This document shows positions 26,431 through 35,643 of a stretch of 64,000 nucleotides of DNA, piece after piece. The translations under genes were made by a program, and so were the position numbers. The notes under the pieces were generated by a model that worked only from the letters and a program-made list of their open reading frames with translations, had not been told where the DNA came from and did not search any database. The DNA is from UBA2336 sp964419145 (GTDB lineage Bacteria > Bacteroidota > Bacteroidia > Cytophagales > Cyclobacteriaceae): assembly GCA_964419145.1 (NCBI GenBank), contig CAYQOM010000001.1, positions 496,001-560,000 of the forward strand, read 5' to 3'. Numbering within the stretch: the stretch's first letter is position 1; each line of letters begins with the position of its first letter.

Positions 26431-27300
26431 TTATGTAAACCGATCAAGAATATTTTCTACTTGCTGCAAATACCCGCCCCCAAACAAATTTACGTGTACC
26501 AATAACGGGTATAGGTTGTACAGGTCGGTGCGGGAATTAAACCCCGGGATAAGGGGAAAGGCATTGCGATACGCCAAATAAAATTCCTCTTCAAACCCGC
26601 CAAACAATTGCGTAAAGGCCAGTTCGGCTTCGCGATGTCCGTAATACACAGCAGGATCAATGAGTGTTGGTTCACCCATTTCATTTACCATCACATTTCC
26701 GCTCCATAAATCACCATGAAGTAAGGCAGGCATTTCTTGTGGAAGTAAACCTGGAAGTCTTTGGTACAACGCATCAAATCGCTTTCGAATGTCTGATGTG
26801 ATTTTTCCGCTTCGTTCAGCTAAAGATAGCTGTGCTTCCAATCGGTGTTGAACAAAAAAATCAATCCAATTTTCAGTCAATGCATTTCGCTGAATCAGCG
26901 ACCCGATGTAATTGTCATGATCCAAACCAAAATGTGTAAGGGTATTTCGATGCAGGTCTGCCAATTGCTCACCCAACAGCGACCAGTAATTTTTAGCGCG
27001 CCTGTCAGACTTTACAAACGACAGGATGATAAACTGAAGATTAGCCGCCTCACCAACGTGAATAACTTTCGGAACATTAATACAGTTTGCTGACTTCAAC
27101 AACGTCAATCCCCTACTCTCTTTCTCAAACATATGTGGATAACGCTGCCGATCATTCCACTTTAAAAAGTAACTGCCTTCCGTGGTCACCAATTCACCCC
27201 CATGATTGATACACCCACCCGATGCCGGGTGAAAGGCCTTAACCGACCAGGAAAGGTTTTCGCTGATGTGCGTTTGGAGCGCTCTGGGAAGCTCAATCAT
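26431..27300 (-). CDS. Fructosamine-3-kinase family protein
   Basis: 289 residues of the aminoglycoside-phosphotransferase-like fold. HPASGGCINHGGELVTTEGSYFLKWN is the nucleotide-binding start; the catalytic HGDLWSGNVMVNE and metal-binding LIDPAVYYGHREAELAF follow. The family phosphorylates ketoamines so that glycated amines break down, a repair function. Normal length. Confidence 0.9.
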   Translation of the reverse strand: MIELPRALQTHISENLSWSVKAFHPASGGCINHGGELVTTEGSYFLKWNDRQRYPHMFEKESRGLTLLKSANCINVPKVIHVGEAANLQFIILSFVKSDRRAKNYWSLLGEQLADLHRNTLTHFGLDHDNYIGSLIQRNALTENWIDFFVQHRLEAQLSLAERSGKITSDIRKRFDALYQRLPGLLPQEMPALLHGDLWSGNVMVNEMGEPTLIDPAVYYGHREAELAFTQLFGGFEEEFYLAYRNAFPLIPGFNSRTDLYNLYPLLVHVNLFGGGYLQQVENILDRFT

Positions 27301-27618
27301 CTAAACAAAGATGAAGAAAAATAGTACTGCTGACACAAGGCTGACAGTTTTGAATTATACTTTTGAGTACCTTCATAAAATACAAACCAAAATGAAACAT
27401 AGATCACATAGTTTAAAATAACACTTATCTGAGTATCCGTAAAGAGTCCTAAACTAATAAGTTAACGTCATTGCGAGGGAGGCACGACCGAAGCAATCTC
27501 ATTTTTTAATTTAAAATTGGGATTGCTTCGCTACCGCTCGCAATGACGGGGTGTTTAGTACTTGAAGCGGATACTCATATAAAACTTATGTTTCCCATGA
27601 GTATGTCGCTCAAAAAAA
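27301..27618. repeat. Intergenic palindromic element
   Basis: No gene is seen. A nested palindrome occupies 27432-27577: outer arms GAGTATCCG and CGGATACTC, then CTAAAC and GTTTAG, then perfect arms CGTCATTGCGAG (27466-27477) and CTCGCAATGACG (27537-27548), and an inner pair CGAAGCAATC (27489-27498) with GATTGCTTCG (27521-27530). The CATTGCGAG..GAAGCAATC type is a dispersed palindrome known from many bacterial genomes. It would fold as a long hairpin and may be a small non-autonomous element. Confidence 0.75.
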
Positions 27619-28044
27619 ATGAAACCCACCAAAAAATCCGTTGATGAAATTATTGCCGACCTGCCCAAACACGAACAGGTAGTGGTGAAACGATTGCGGG
27701 CTTTAATTTTGGAATGCCTGCCAAAGGCCACCGAAAAAAATAATTACGGAGTTCCCTTCTACACGCGCAACCGCATGATCTGTTTCATCTGGCCGCCCAG
27801 CATTTATTGGGGGCCGAAGAGAAGTGATTATCAACAAAAGGGTGTTACGCTCGGTTTCTGCCAGGGTAACTTGTTTGCCAATGAAGATGGTGCCTTATTG
27901 GCCGAAGGTCGTAAGCAGGTTTATTGCATGTATTTCAAGCACGTTGACGAAATCAATGAAGAACAAATTCGTGCGCTGTTGTTCGAAGCTGATCTGATTG
28001 ATCAGCAGTTTAGGAAAAACAAAAGGTCAGTGAAGAAAAGCTAA
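27619..28044 (+). CDS. DUF1801 domain protein
   Basis: 141 residues. KKSVDEIIADLPKHEQVVVK and ALILECLPKATEKNNYGVPFY are typical of the DUF1801 (YdhG-like) fold, of unknown function. A second, distant DUF1801 protein is encoded at 47528-47950. Confidence 0.8.
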   Translation: MKPTKKSVDEIIADLPKHEQVVVKRLRALILECLPKATEKNNYGVPFYTRNRMICFIWPPSIYWGPKRSDYQQKGVTLGFCQGNLFANEDGALLAEGRKQVYCMYFKHVDEINEEQIRALLFEADLIDQQFRKNKRSVKKS

Positions 28045-28139
28045 CCACAAAGCCACACAAAGAAGGCACAAAGGGCACAAAGAAAAATTTCAGTACTACT
28101 CTTAGTGAACTTTGTGCAGCCTTAGTGACCTTTGTGGTT
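28043..28139. repeat. AACCACAAAG inverted repeat element
   Basis: Perfect 10-base arms AACCACAAAG (28043-28052) and CTTTGTGGTT (28130-28139) enclose several further CACAAAG and CTTTGTG words. A T-rich stretch follows. The same word family recurs near 48070 (AACCACATAGACACATAG) and, as CCTTTGCGTCTCCGCGAC, near 53440. Confidence 0.6.
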
Positions 28140-28153
28140 TTGCATTTTAAACG

Positions 28154-30193
28154 TTAAAATGAAACATTAACCTTCACCCCGCCATAAAAACTTCTTCCGG
28201 CTGCCACATTGTAATACCTCCCTCCCGCGGCATTCAAGTCGTTGCCTAAACTGTATCGCTCGTCCAGTAAATTTTCTCCACCTAAATAAACTTCAAAGCG
28301 TTTGTGCTGATAACCTGCCCGCGCACCAACAAGATAATAGCTGTCGGCATAGATAGTGTTGGCATCATTTAACGGCAAAGCATCGGTATACAAATTTGTA
28401 AGCCGCACGTAAATGCCCGACCGCAACGTAACATCAACACCCGCACTCCACACAAACCCGGGTGTGCCCGTTAATTCGTTTCCGGAAAAATCATCTTCAT
28501 CTTTGATGTAATCTTTAAAGCGATAGCGATTCAGTGAATAGTTCAACCAAAAATTTATACCCTTAATAAAATTTGTTTCGCTTAAAGCAACAGCATACTG
28601 AAGCGCCAATTCAATTCCCTTCTGATCCGTCTTGCCTGCATTCACAAAAAATTCTGCTCCGTCTTCATCGCGCCTGATCACAATGGTTTCGCGTAAATTA
28701 AAATCGTAGGCCGTAGCCTCTATGCGTAAACGATTTTCTAACAACTTCAACCGTAAACCCAACTCATAATTGATGCCGCGTTCAGGTTCAAGCTCACGAT
28801 TGAAAATTCCATTTGATGCATTTATCTCCGCGAGCGTGGGTGGTGAAAATCCGCTGCTTACGCTTCCAAAAATTCCCAACTGGTTTGTTGGCTTAACCAA
28901 CATCGCCACACGCGGCATGAATACCGGATCATAATTCAATTGCTCGGGTACACTTCCCACATCCGACAAGCGATGAAACTTCAACCGCTGCGCGTTGTAA
29001 CTCAACCCGGTGGTGAGGTTAACTTTTTTCCAGCGCAATTCAGCCTGACCAAAAACGCTGTACTGCAAAACCGATGCTTCATCATCGGCTAATAACAATC
29101 CCTCCGCTCCGTTTATATTTTCGTACGACTTGGTCGGTAAAAATCCCCATTGAAATTCGCCTCCGCCCAATGCCGTTAGTTGCATATCGTTAACCTGATG
29201 ATTGAAAACCGTTACCGAACGTGCACCCAAATTTTGTTCGTTGCGATGATCGAAATTTCGAATGGCTGCATTTTCAAATTTTACCAGGTTGCCATACACG
29301 CCTGTTTTGTTCTGTAATTTTTTTGAAAACCGATACTCATGACTCACGCCTGTATAAAACGACTGTAAATGAACCCGCGCATTCTGCTGAACCGCTCCGG
29401 GAAACATCGCTGTTGCCGGTCGCGCCTGGCGCGGGTTATCCTTGAATTCATTCAACGTTAACCCACCCGGAGTTTCATAAAACAAATCGCTGTAAAAGAT
29501 GAACGTCTTCAAACTTTGATCTTCCGAAAGATCAACCTGAAAGGCGTGGTTCACCACATCACGCGACATGCGTGTGTGATCGCGATAGCCATCGGCCTGG
29601 TGGTGCAACACCTGCGTATGCTGACTGAATTTTTCTTTTCCGGTCTCAAATGAAAATGAATACAACTCATTGCCGAATGAGCCCAGCTGCAATCCCGCAT
29701 GGAGTGCATTACCGATTTTTGGTTTGATGCTCTCCAACAACAACACACCGCCCGTGCCAGCTCCGTACAAACTTGAGCCCGGTCCTTTAATAATTTCCAT
29801 GGAGCCGATCATGGCCGGATCGAGTTGGTTGAAGTATGTGTTGCCTCCCGGATCGGTAAGCGGCAACTCATTCCAATATACTTTTACATTGCGCACACCA
29901 AACGGAGAACGCAGCGTGCTGCCACGAACAGAAATGCGATAACTGCCGGGCGAACGTTCTTCCAACCTGGCACCCGGAATGGTATTCACCGCCTGCACAA
30001 ACGTACCCGCAGCAAAACGTTGCAAGTCAACCGGAGTGATCTTGTTCACAGTGGCCGGCACATCATCCAACGAGCGGTTGTAGGCATACGCCCGCACCAC
30101 CACTTCATTGAGTTCGCGAACCGAATCGGCTACTTGCGCGTGCAAAACAACACCCGAAAACAAGGTGAAGGTTATAATCAGCAACCGGTTCAT
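28154..30193 (-). CDS. TonB-dependent outer membrane receptor
   Basis: About 679 residues. Signal peptide from MNRLLIITFTLFSGVVLHAQ at 30193; the 44 upstream codons lie in non-coding sequence. The plug domain starts at ELNEVVVRA, with SIRGSTLRSPFG-like RISVRGSTLRSPFGVRNVK and IIKGPGSSLYGAGTGGVLL; the beta-barrel ends in VKVNVSF with the terminal Phe. It lacks the CarboxypepD extension of SusC proteins, so it looks more like a siderophore, heme or metal receptor. The ligand cannot be read; no partner genes adjoin. Confidence 0.9.
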   Translation of the reverse strand: MNRLLIITFTLFSGVVLHAQVADSVRELNEVVVRAYAYNRSLDDVPATVNKITPVDLQRFAAGTFVQAVNTIPGARLEERSPGSYRISVRGSTLRSPFGVRNVKVYWNELPLTDPGGNTYFNQLDPAMIGSMEIIKGPGSSLYGAGTGGVLLLESIKPKIGNALHAGLQLGSFGNELYSFSFETGKEKFSQHTQVLHHQADGYRDHTRMSRDVVNHAFQVDLSEDQSLKTFIFYSDLFYETPGGLTLNEFKDNPRQARPATAMFPGAVQQNARVHLQSFYTGVSHEYRFSKKLQNKTGVYGNLVKFENAAIRNFDHRNEQNLGARSVTVFNHQVNDMQLTALGGGEFQWGFLPTKSYENINGAEGLLLADDEASVLQYSVFGQAELRWKKVNLTTGLSYNAQRLKFHRLSDVGSVPEQLNYDPVFMPRVAMLVKPTNQLGIFGSVSSGFSPPTLAEINASNGIFNRELEPERGINYELGLRLKLLENRLRIEATAYDFNLRETIVIRRDEDGAEFFVNAGKTDQKGIELALQYAVALSETNFIKGINFWLNYSLNRYRFKDYIKDEDDFSGNELTGTPGFVWSAGVDVTLRSGIYVRLTNLYTDALPLNDANTIYADSYYLVGARAGYQHKRFEVYLGGENLLDERYSLGNDLNAAGGRYYNVAAGRSFYGGVKVNVSF

Positions 30194-30396
30194 GATGATG
30201 CTACTCGCCCACACAGCCAAACAACATTTTACAATTGTGGATAATCGCCCAATAACCTGTAATACAAGCAAATACACAAGATTTATCGGGGTATTTTCAT
30301 AAAAAATGCCGATCTTCGCGGCCATCGAACTTATTCCCCCCTGGATAGGTTATAAAAGTGTCTTTTTGAGCTAAAAACAAATAATCAACATAAAAA

Positions 30397-30627
30397 ATGG
30401 GAAGACCTCCAATACTGCCAAAGAAGAAAAAAGACGGATTTTACATTGAAATTCGTAATAAAGGATCAAAATCATCCGGAACAATCATTATCCGCGATAC
30501 GCGTGAAGCCATGATGCAGGCCGCACGTATGTATGAAATCAGCAAAGACGTTACCATCCTTGGTGAGCACCGCGATGGCAAGCGCGTAGAAGAATCCAAA
30601 AAGAAAAGTTCTGCAAAAGTAAAGTAA
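30397..30627 (+). CDS. Small conserved basic protein
   Basis: 76 residues starting MGRPPILPKKKKDGFYIEIRN. A basic N-terminus, a predicted beta segment and an alpha helix (REAMMQAARMYEIS) are followed by a Lys/Ser-rich tail. Not recognised as a named family. It has its own strong terminator, so it is expressed as a single-gene unit. Confidence 0.7.
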   Translation: MGRPPILPKKKKDGFYIEIRNKGSKSSGTIIIRDTREAMMQAARMYEISKDVTILGEHRDGKRVEESKKKSSAKVK

Positions 30628-30648
30628 GGGGCAGCAGCCCCTTTTTTC
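30626..30648 (+). terminator. Rho-independent terminator
   Basis: AAGGGGC (30626-30632) pairs with GCCCCTT (30637-30643) around AGCA and is followed by a T run. It ends the 76-residue protein gene. Confidence 0.85.
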
Positions 30649-30673
30649 TTGCTGAATCCTTTCAAGAAAAACC

Positions 30674-31885
30674 ATGCGCTTCATTTTCTGGCTTTTCCTG
30701 TCAATCGGATTTGCTGCCTCTGCACAGCAAAAAGACCGGCCCTATGTCATCCTCATTTCGTTTGATGGCTTCCGTAACGATTACGTTACCAAATACAACC
30801 TGCCCAATTTTAAGCAGTTCATTAAAAATGGTGCCGCTGCCGAAGGATTGATTCCATCTTTCCCCAGTAAAACCTTTCCGAACCACTACACACTTGTTAC
30901 CGGGTTATACCCCGGACATCATGGTTTGGTCGACAATTATTTTTACGACAAGGAACTTGCGCTCGCCTACACCATGCGCAACCGCAATATGGTGGAGAAC
31001 CCGAAATTTTACGGAGGCACACCGCTGTGGCAACTGGCGCAACAACAAGGTTTAAAATCTGCTTCGTGCTTTTGGGTTGGATCGGAAGCGCCCGTGCAGG
31101 GTGAGTTCCCCACGTACTACTACAAGTACAACGAAAGCATGCCTAATAAAAAACGCATCGATCAGGTAACGGATTGGTTGAAGTTGCCGAAGAAGCAAAG
31201 GCCGCAGTTTATCTCGTTGTATTTTTCACTGGTGGATTCGGAAGGACATAGCACCGGACCAAACTCGGAAGAACTAAAGAACACCACGCTTGAAGCTGAT
31301 AGCCTGTTGGGTTACCTGATGCAAGGATTAAAAAAAATCAAACTTCCGGTAAACGTTATCCTGGTCTCCGATCATGGCATGTATGAGCTGGAGCAGAAAG
31401 AAGAAACCTACATTACGCTAAGCAAAATTTTAAACCTGGCCGACACTACAGTGCGCATCGTGAATGGCGGCACACAGGCACATTTGTATACCAACAACGT
31501 TGACTCCCTTTACAATGCCTTGAAAGCGGTTGAAGAAAACTTTGAAGTGTACAAGCGCGAAGATTTTCCTACGCGATGGAACTACAACCACCCGCGCGTG
31601 GGCGATGTAATGATTGTTGCCAACCCCGGCCATTACATTCAGATAAACAGCCGCAACTTTGGGCGTTTGCAATCACCGGTGTTTGGTGTGCACGGCTACG
31701 ACCCCGATGAAGTGCCTGAGATGAAAGGAATTTTTTACGCGAATGGCCCAAACATAAAAGCTGGCACAACCTTACCCGCTTTTAAAAATGTGCACGTGTA
31801 TCCGTTTGTTGCTCTACTGTTGAGGTTAACGCCACCCCAAACGGATGGCGATGTAAACTTGCTGAAACCGGTTTGCAAAAAATAG
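30674..31885 (+). CDS. NPP-type nucleotide pyrophosphatase/phosphodiesterase (secreted)
   Basis: 403 residues of the alkaline-phosphatase superfamily, NPP branch. Signal peptide 1-18 (ending ASAQQ). Metal-binding Asp31 is in ILISFDGFRNDY; the nucleophile Thr67 is in FPSKTFPNHYTLVTGLYPGHH; the later metal ligands are in YFSLVDSEGHSTGP, LVSDHGM and FGVHGYD. Such enzymes hydrolyse nucleotide or phospholipid phosphodiesters. Monocistronic. Confidence 0.92.
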   Translation: MRFIFWLFLSIGFAASAQQKDRPYVILISFDGFRNDYVTKYNLPNFKQFIKNGAAAEGLIPSFPSKTFPNHYTLVTGLYPGHHGLVDNYFYDKELALAYTMRNRNMVENPKFYGGTPLWQLAQQQGLKSASCFWVGSEAPVQGEFPTYYYKYNESMPNKKRIDQVTDWLKLPKKQRPQFISLYFSLVDSEGHSTGPNSEELKNTTLEADSLLGYLMQGLKKIKLPVNVILVSDHGMYELEQKEETYITLSKILNLADTTVRIVNGGTQAHLYTNNVDSLYNALKAVEENFEVYKREDFPTRWNYNHPRVGDVMIVANPGHYIQINSRNFGRLQSPVFGVHGYDPDEVPEMKGIFYANGPNIKAGTTLPAFKNVHVYPFVALLLRLTPPQTDGDVNLLKPVCKK

Positions 31886-31895
31886 ATCACGTGCG

Positions 31896-32330
31896 TTACG
31901 CCTTGAACCTTGTCCAGGAGAGTTCAATGTAAATTTCATTTTCGCCTTGCTTCATTTCAGGTGTTCGAAACAGTAGCTGATCTTCCGTGAGTTTAACATA
32001 GCGAAAGTGTTCCTTGTTGGTCCAGTTTGGCAATAGCGAAACGAGTACATGTACAATTACCTTATCTCCTTCAAGTTTCCAGGTGCCCGAGTAGGACATA
32101 TATGATTCAGCGAGTTTCGATTTTTGCTGTTCCGTTGCCAACTGAATACTTTCAACGGGCAAGTTCTCTCGGTTGCCCGACATTATCGCCACCGTCATAA
32201 CATGGTCCGCGCTGAAAATTAATGTTCCGATTGGCGATTCTCCGTATGGAGAAGATGCTTTACCCATTGTTTTGTTTATCAACACAAAACGTTGAAGCTG
32301 CCAGGTACCAATAAGTTTTTCTTCAATCAT
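31896..32330 (-). CDS. Lipocalin-like domain protein
   Basis: 144 residues. LIGTWQLQRFVLIN at the N-terminus and SYSGTWKLEGDKVIVHV in the centre are the features of small lipocalin-like beta-barrel proteins. No signal peptide. It lies 12 bases after the alpha/beta hydrolase gene on the same strand, probably cotranscribed. Confidence 0.75.
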   Translation of the reverse strand: MIEEKLIGTWQLQRFVLINKTMGKASSPYGESPIGTLIFSADHVMTVAIMSGNRENLPVESIQLATEQQKSKLAESYMSYSGTWKLEGDKVIVHVLVSLLPNWTNKEHFRYVKLTEDQLLFRTPEMKQGENEIYIELSWTRFKA

Positions 32331-32342
32331 CTATACCATGGA

Positions 32343-33065
32343 TTAAAGGGACGCTATTTCAAAAAATATATCACAAAGCTCAGCCGGTTTGCTAAAGAAG
32401 GGTGAGTGGCTGGTGTCCATGCTGTATACGCGCTCACACGGTGTTTCCGTATACATTTTTTGTTGTATAAACGGAGTAACCGCTTTGTCTTGTGTGCACG
32501 CAATGTAAAATCTTCTAACCCGCCCAAAATTATCCTCTGTTAGTTGCAATGGGGTTATACCGGTTTGCACACTTTCATGACTGAGTATTACACGAGCCAT
32601 TTGGTAAATTTCATCCTCACAATCGTGATACAATCCTTCTTTATAAATCTCCGGTTGCAGGGTGTGTGAGTTTGTTTCGGGAAACCGAGTTACATAGGGT
32701 TTTAATACACCTTGAACATCCAGGGCGGAGTATTCGGCTTGTGTTTTTCCATTCGGAATAAGGTAAGCCGCGAGGTAGATAAGCTTTTCAATTTTTTGAG
32801 GCCGGAGCTCAGCCACTTGCGAAATGACAATTCCATTTTTACTGTGGCCAACCAAAATTACTTGCTCCTCATGCGCATCAATAATATCGCAGATTTTTTC
32901 CACCGACAGCTGCAACGTAACATCCTTGATCGGAGTTTTATCTCTGCCCATTCCGGGCAGGTCAACCGCAATGGCTTTATGTCCATGTTGCTCCAATATG
33001 GGCACCACCTTATGCCAGTTCCAGGCACTGTGCCACGAACCATGAATTAAAATGAATGTTTTCAT
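32343..33065 (-). CDS. Alpha/beta hydrolase
   Basis: 240 residues. Oxyanion loop HGSWHSAWNW, nucleophile elbow GHSKNG (Ser) and late His in MDTSHSPFFSKP give the triad. The closest style is that of salicylate esterase/hydroxynitrile lyase-like proteins; substrate unknown. Paired with the downstream lipocalin-like gene. Confidence 0.87.
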   Translation of the reverse strand: MKTFILIHGSWHSAWNWHKVVPILEQHGHKAIAVDLPGMGRDKTPIKDVTLQLSVEKICDIIDAHEEQVILVGHSKNGIVISQVAELRPQKIEKLIYLAAYLIPNGKTQAEYSALDVQGVLKPYVTRFPETNSHTLQPEIYKEGLYHDCEDEIYQMARVILSHESVQTGITPLQLTEDNFGRVRRFYIACTQDKAVTPFIQQKMYTETPCERVYSMDTSHSPFFSKPAELCDIFFEIASL

Positions 33066-33181
33066 ACGCGTTGTTCAAATTCCATGGCAAAGATCACCGG
33101 TGCTGAAGCAGAAAAGAACCTGAAACTTGCTGTTTTACAAAGACTACTTGGTTTAAGCTGTTGTTATGCCCAAATTTGATC

Positions 33182-34096
33182 ATGCAGAAAACAATCACAC
33201 CCATAGTTTCAGCTTTTCTGTTTTTGTTTTCAGTTGTATTGGGTTGTGCCCAACAAGTGGCCGACACGCTATATAATCCCATCATTTCAAATCCTGCCTA
33301 TGCAAACGCACAAGGCCCCGTTGTGTTGATTGATGAGGCCCATGGAAATTTCCATACGTTGAGTGGAAGGTTTAAACCCTTTGCCCGGCTTCTTGAAAAA
33401 GATGGTTACGTTGTCAGGACTTCTGAGGAGCCGTTTACAAAGAATCAGTTGAACGCAGGAAGAATTCTTGTTATCGCAAACGCATTGCATCCGGATAATC
33501 AACAACAATGGACACTGCCCACGCCATCGGCCTTTACAGAAACTGAAATTGACGTTGTAAACAATTGGGTAAAAGAAGGTGGTAGTCTTTTTTTGATTGC
33601 CGACCACATGCCGTTTCCGGGTGCTGCAGAAGCATTGGCCGCATCGTTCGGGTTTAAATTTTACAATGGCTTTGCCATGAAGAAGGGCGGAGGAAAAGAT
33701 ATTTTTTCTATTGGAAAAGGATTGACCGAAAGCGTGATCACAAATGGAAGAGACAACAAGGAGGTTGTTACCTCACTGCAAAGTTTTACCGGGCAGGCTT
33801 TTGAAATACCCGATGGTGCCCACGCCATTATCACACTGAATTCAACGTACCGGATGCTGATGCCCCAAACTGCCTGGGAGTTTACTAAAGACACACCAAC
33901 TATCCCGGCTGAAAACCTTGTACAGGGAGCGTACATGAACTATGGAAAAGGCCGGGTTGTCATTTTTGGTGAGGCGGCCATGTTTACCGCGCAACGGCAG
34001 GGGAAAAACAAAGCAGGGATGAATCAGGAAAGTGCATCTCAAAATTTTCAGTTCCTGCTAAACGTTATGCATTGGCTTGACGGCATTCTTGATTGA
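33182..34096 (+). CDS. Secreted protein with DUF4350/GATase-like fold
   Basis: About 304 residues, starting MQKTITPIVSAFLFLF with a signal peptide whose end LFSVVLGCAQQ also fits a lipobox. VVLIDEAHGNFHTL, RILVIANALHP and NWVKEGGSLFLIADH suggest a flavodoxin-like, glutamine-amidotransferase-like domain of the type found in DUF4350 proteins. Catalytic activity is uncertain. The frame could start seven codons earlier at 33161. Confidence 0.65.
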   Translation: MQKTITPIVSAFLFLFSVVLGCAQQVADTLYNPIISNPAYANAQGPVVLIDEAHGNFHTLSGRFKPFARLLEKDGYVVRTSEEPFTKNQLNAGRILVIANALHPDNQQQWTLPTPSAFTETEIDVVNNWVKEGGSLFLIADHMPFPGAAEALAASFGFKFYNGFAMKKGGGKDIFSIGKGLTESVITNGRDNKEVVTSLQSFTGQAFEIPDGAHAIITLNSTYRMLMPQTAWEFTKDTPTIPAENLVQGAYMNYGKGRVVIFGEAAMFTAQRQGKNKAGMNQESASQNFQFLLNVMHWLDGILD

Positions 34097-34117
34097 TGGC
34101 TCGCAGCGATCCGTTCG

Positions 34118-34483
34118 CTACGCACCCCTGAGTATCTTCTCCATCTTTCTCCCCTTCGCCAACTCATCCACCAGTTTATCTAAATACCTCACTTTTTGCG
34201 TGAGCGGGTTTTCAATTTCCTCCACCCGATAACCACAGATGACACCTGTAATGAGATGCGCATTGGGGTTTAGTTTTGCTTGTTGAAAGAAGGCTTCAAA
34301 CGTTACCTGCTTTTCTATCAACTCCTGCAGTTTCTTGCTATCAAAACCCGTTAGCCACGCTATTACCTCGTGTAGCTCTTCTTTCGTTCTGCCTTTGCGC
34401 TCCACTTTGGTAACATAGTGCGGGTATACGGAAGCGAACGTCATGGTAGCGATACGTTCATGGTGTGAGGCGGTGGCTTTCAT
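34118..34483 (-). CDS. DUF2200 family protein
   Basis: 121 residues: RIATMTFASVYPHYVTKVER, HEVIAWLTGFDSKKLQELIE and LITGVICGYRVEEIENPL are very close to the DUF2200 consensus. The family is widely scattered, often in accessory regions, and of unknown function. Marks the left side of the accessory region. Confidence 0.9.
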   Translation of the reverse strand: MKATASHHERIATMTFASVYPHYVTKVERKGRTKEELHEVIAWLTGFDSKKLQELIEKQVTFEAFFQQAKLNPNAHLITGVICGYRVEEIENPLTQKVRYLDKLVDELAKGRKMEKILRGA

Positions 34484-34527
34484 GGTTTGAGTCTTTATTT
34501 TTTGACCATAGACTAGTTCTCTTTTTG

Positions 34528-34830
34528 CTAACGATGTTTTGCATCATGACAAGCATCACAAATAGAAACAAGCCATATAATCGGCTCCTTGCCGATGTTA
34601 TGCTTTGCGTATTTTTTGTGATGAACTTGTGTGGCATATCCACCACAATATACACAACGCCAATTATCTCGCTTTAGCACAACATATCGTTTCCTTTTCC
34701 ATTCATCCGATTTTAGATATACGCTTCTGTAATAACTGCGTCTCCGTCTACGGTTGATCTCAAAAAGCAAACGTTTAAACGCAATTAAAGCTACTGCGAC
34801 AAGTAGTAAAATTAAAATCTGAGAATTCAC
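34528..34830 (-). CDS. Membrane-anchored HNH-type protein
   Basis: 100 residues. A single hydrophobic helix (about 4-18) and an Arg-rich stretch (27-31) precede an HNH zinc-finger core: LKRDNWRCVYCGGYATQVHH (Cys59, Cys62, His70, His71) and CDACHDAKH (Cys91, Cys94). HNH proteins are usually soluble nucleases; tethering to the membrane is unusual and could target incoming DNA. All core positions are present, so it is probably intact. Confidence 0.75.
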   Translation of the reverse strand: MNSQILILLLVAVALIAFKRLLFEINRRRRRSYYRSVYLKSDEWKRKRYVVLKRDNWRCVYCGGYATQVHHKKYAKHNIGKEPIIWLVSICDACHDAKHR

Positions 34831-34881
34831 GTAGTCTAACGATGTTGATTTTCTCGCTACTATTAAAGATGCTCACATCTT

Positions 34882-35427
34882 TCAAAGTCTTCCGTAAACA
34901 ATCTTTATGTCACTGTCAAGAATCACCTTAAGGTCATTCAAAAAATCAGTTTTTAAGCTTGGCCAGTTCCAGAACACGAGTCCGAATTCACCAAAGCCCC
35001 AGGTTGGTCTAAAGTGGTACGCTGTTATGCTTGATTCCCTATTGCATTGATTGCACTTCAATTTACCATTTTCTCCGCTATGCCACGAGTCTATAGCCTC
35101 ACCCCATTCAGCTTCTATATTATTGGCTCCGCAATGTGGACAATTAACCTCATCAATTCCATTCTGTCCATTATCAAATACGTGTCTCTCTTCAACTACT
35201 TCAAGTCCATTAATTCTTAAGGCCAGTAATTCAAAGGTCTCATCACTGATTATCCTCTTGTAGTTTGGCCCTGGAGCGTATCCACCCCTTTGACCCATGA
35301 CGCAATTGATCTTTTCGCTTGAAATGAATTTCTTTTCCATAAGCCAGTCTATTGCCCTTTTTGAAAGTTCAGTGACTTGCTCGGCTGTCACATTAGTGGG
35401 TATAATTGATATAAAGGTATCACTCAC
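34882..35427 (-). CDS. Zinc-ribbon hypothetical protein
   Basis: 181 residues, soluble. Two CxxC pairs (Cys96, Cys99 and Cys125, Cys128) make a zinc ribbon; flanking parts have VMGQRGGYAPGPNYKRII and YHFRPTWGFGEFGLVFWNWP. Not assigned to a named family; similar proteins without genomic context are known in many bacteria. It precedes the RAYT-interrupted locus. Confidence 0.65.
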   Translation of the reverse strand: MSDTFISIIPTNVTAEQVTELSKRAIDWLMEKKFISSEKINCVMGQRGGYAPGPNYKRIISDETFELLALRINGLEVVEERHVFDNGQNGIDEVNCPHCGANNIEAEWGEAIDSWHSGENGKLKCNQCNRESSITAYHFRPTWGFGEFGLVFWNWPSLKTDFLNDLKVILDSDIKIVYGRL

Positions 35428-35468
35428 TTTCTAAAACTGATTGTAAAGTAATTGTAATTAGATCCTTT

Positions 35469-35621
35469 CTATTCAAAAGTAGATTTAGTCCATGCTTCGA
35501 TCATTCTTTTTCCCTGTCTTTCATCAACATACATGATGTTAACTGAAAACTCCCTATCGTCAAATAATCTGCTGTACATTAATGAATGCATCGTCATTCC
35601 GTTTGGAAAGTAAATTTTCAT
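35469..35621 (-). pseudogene. 3' remnant of a gene split by the RAYT insertion
   Basis: An open frame reads MKIYFPNGMTMHSLMYSRLF followed by DDREFSVNIMYVDERQ and ends STFE-stop. The frame is open upstream (LDFQTFK) until the edge of the RAYT/REP insertion at about 35650. The sequence looks like the C-terminal part of a small protein. A matching 5' part with a signal peptide lies on the far side of the insertion (36392 downwards). Whether the two belong together is inferred. Confidence 0.35.
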
Positions 35622-35643
35622 TTTAAAGGTCTGAAAATCCAAA

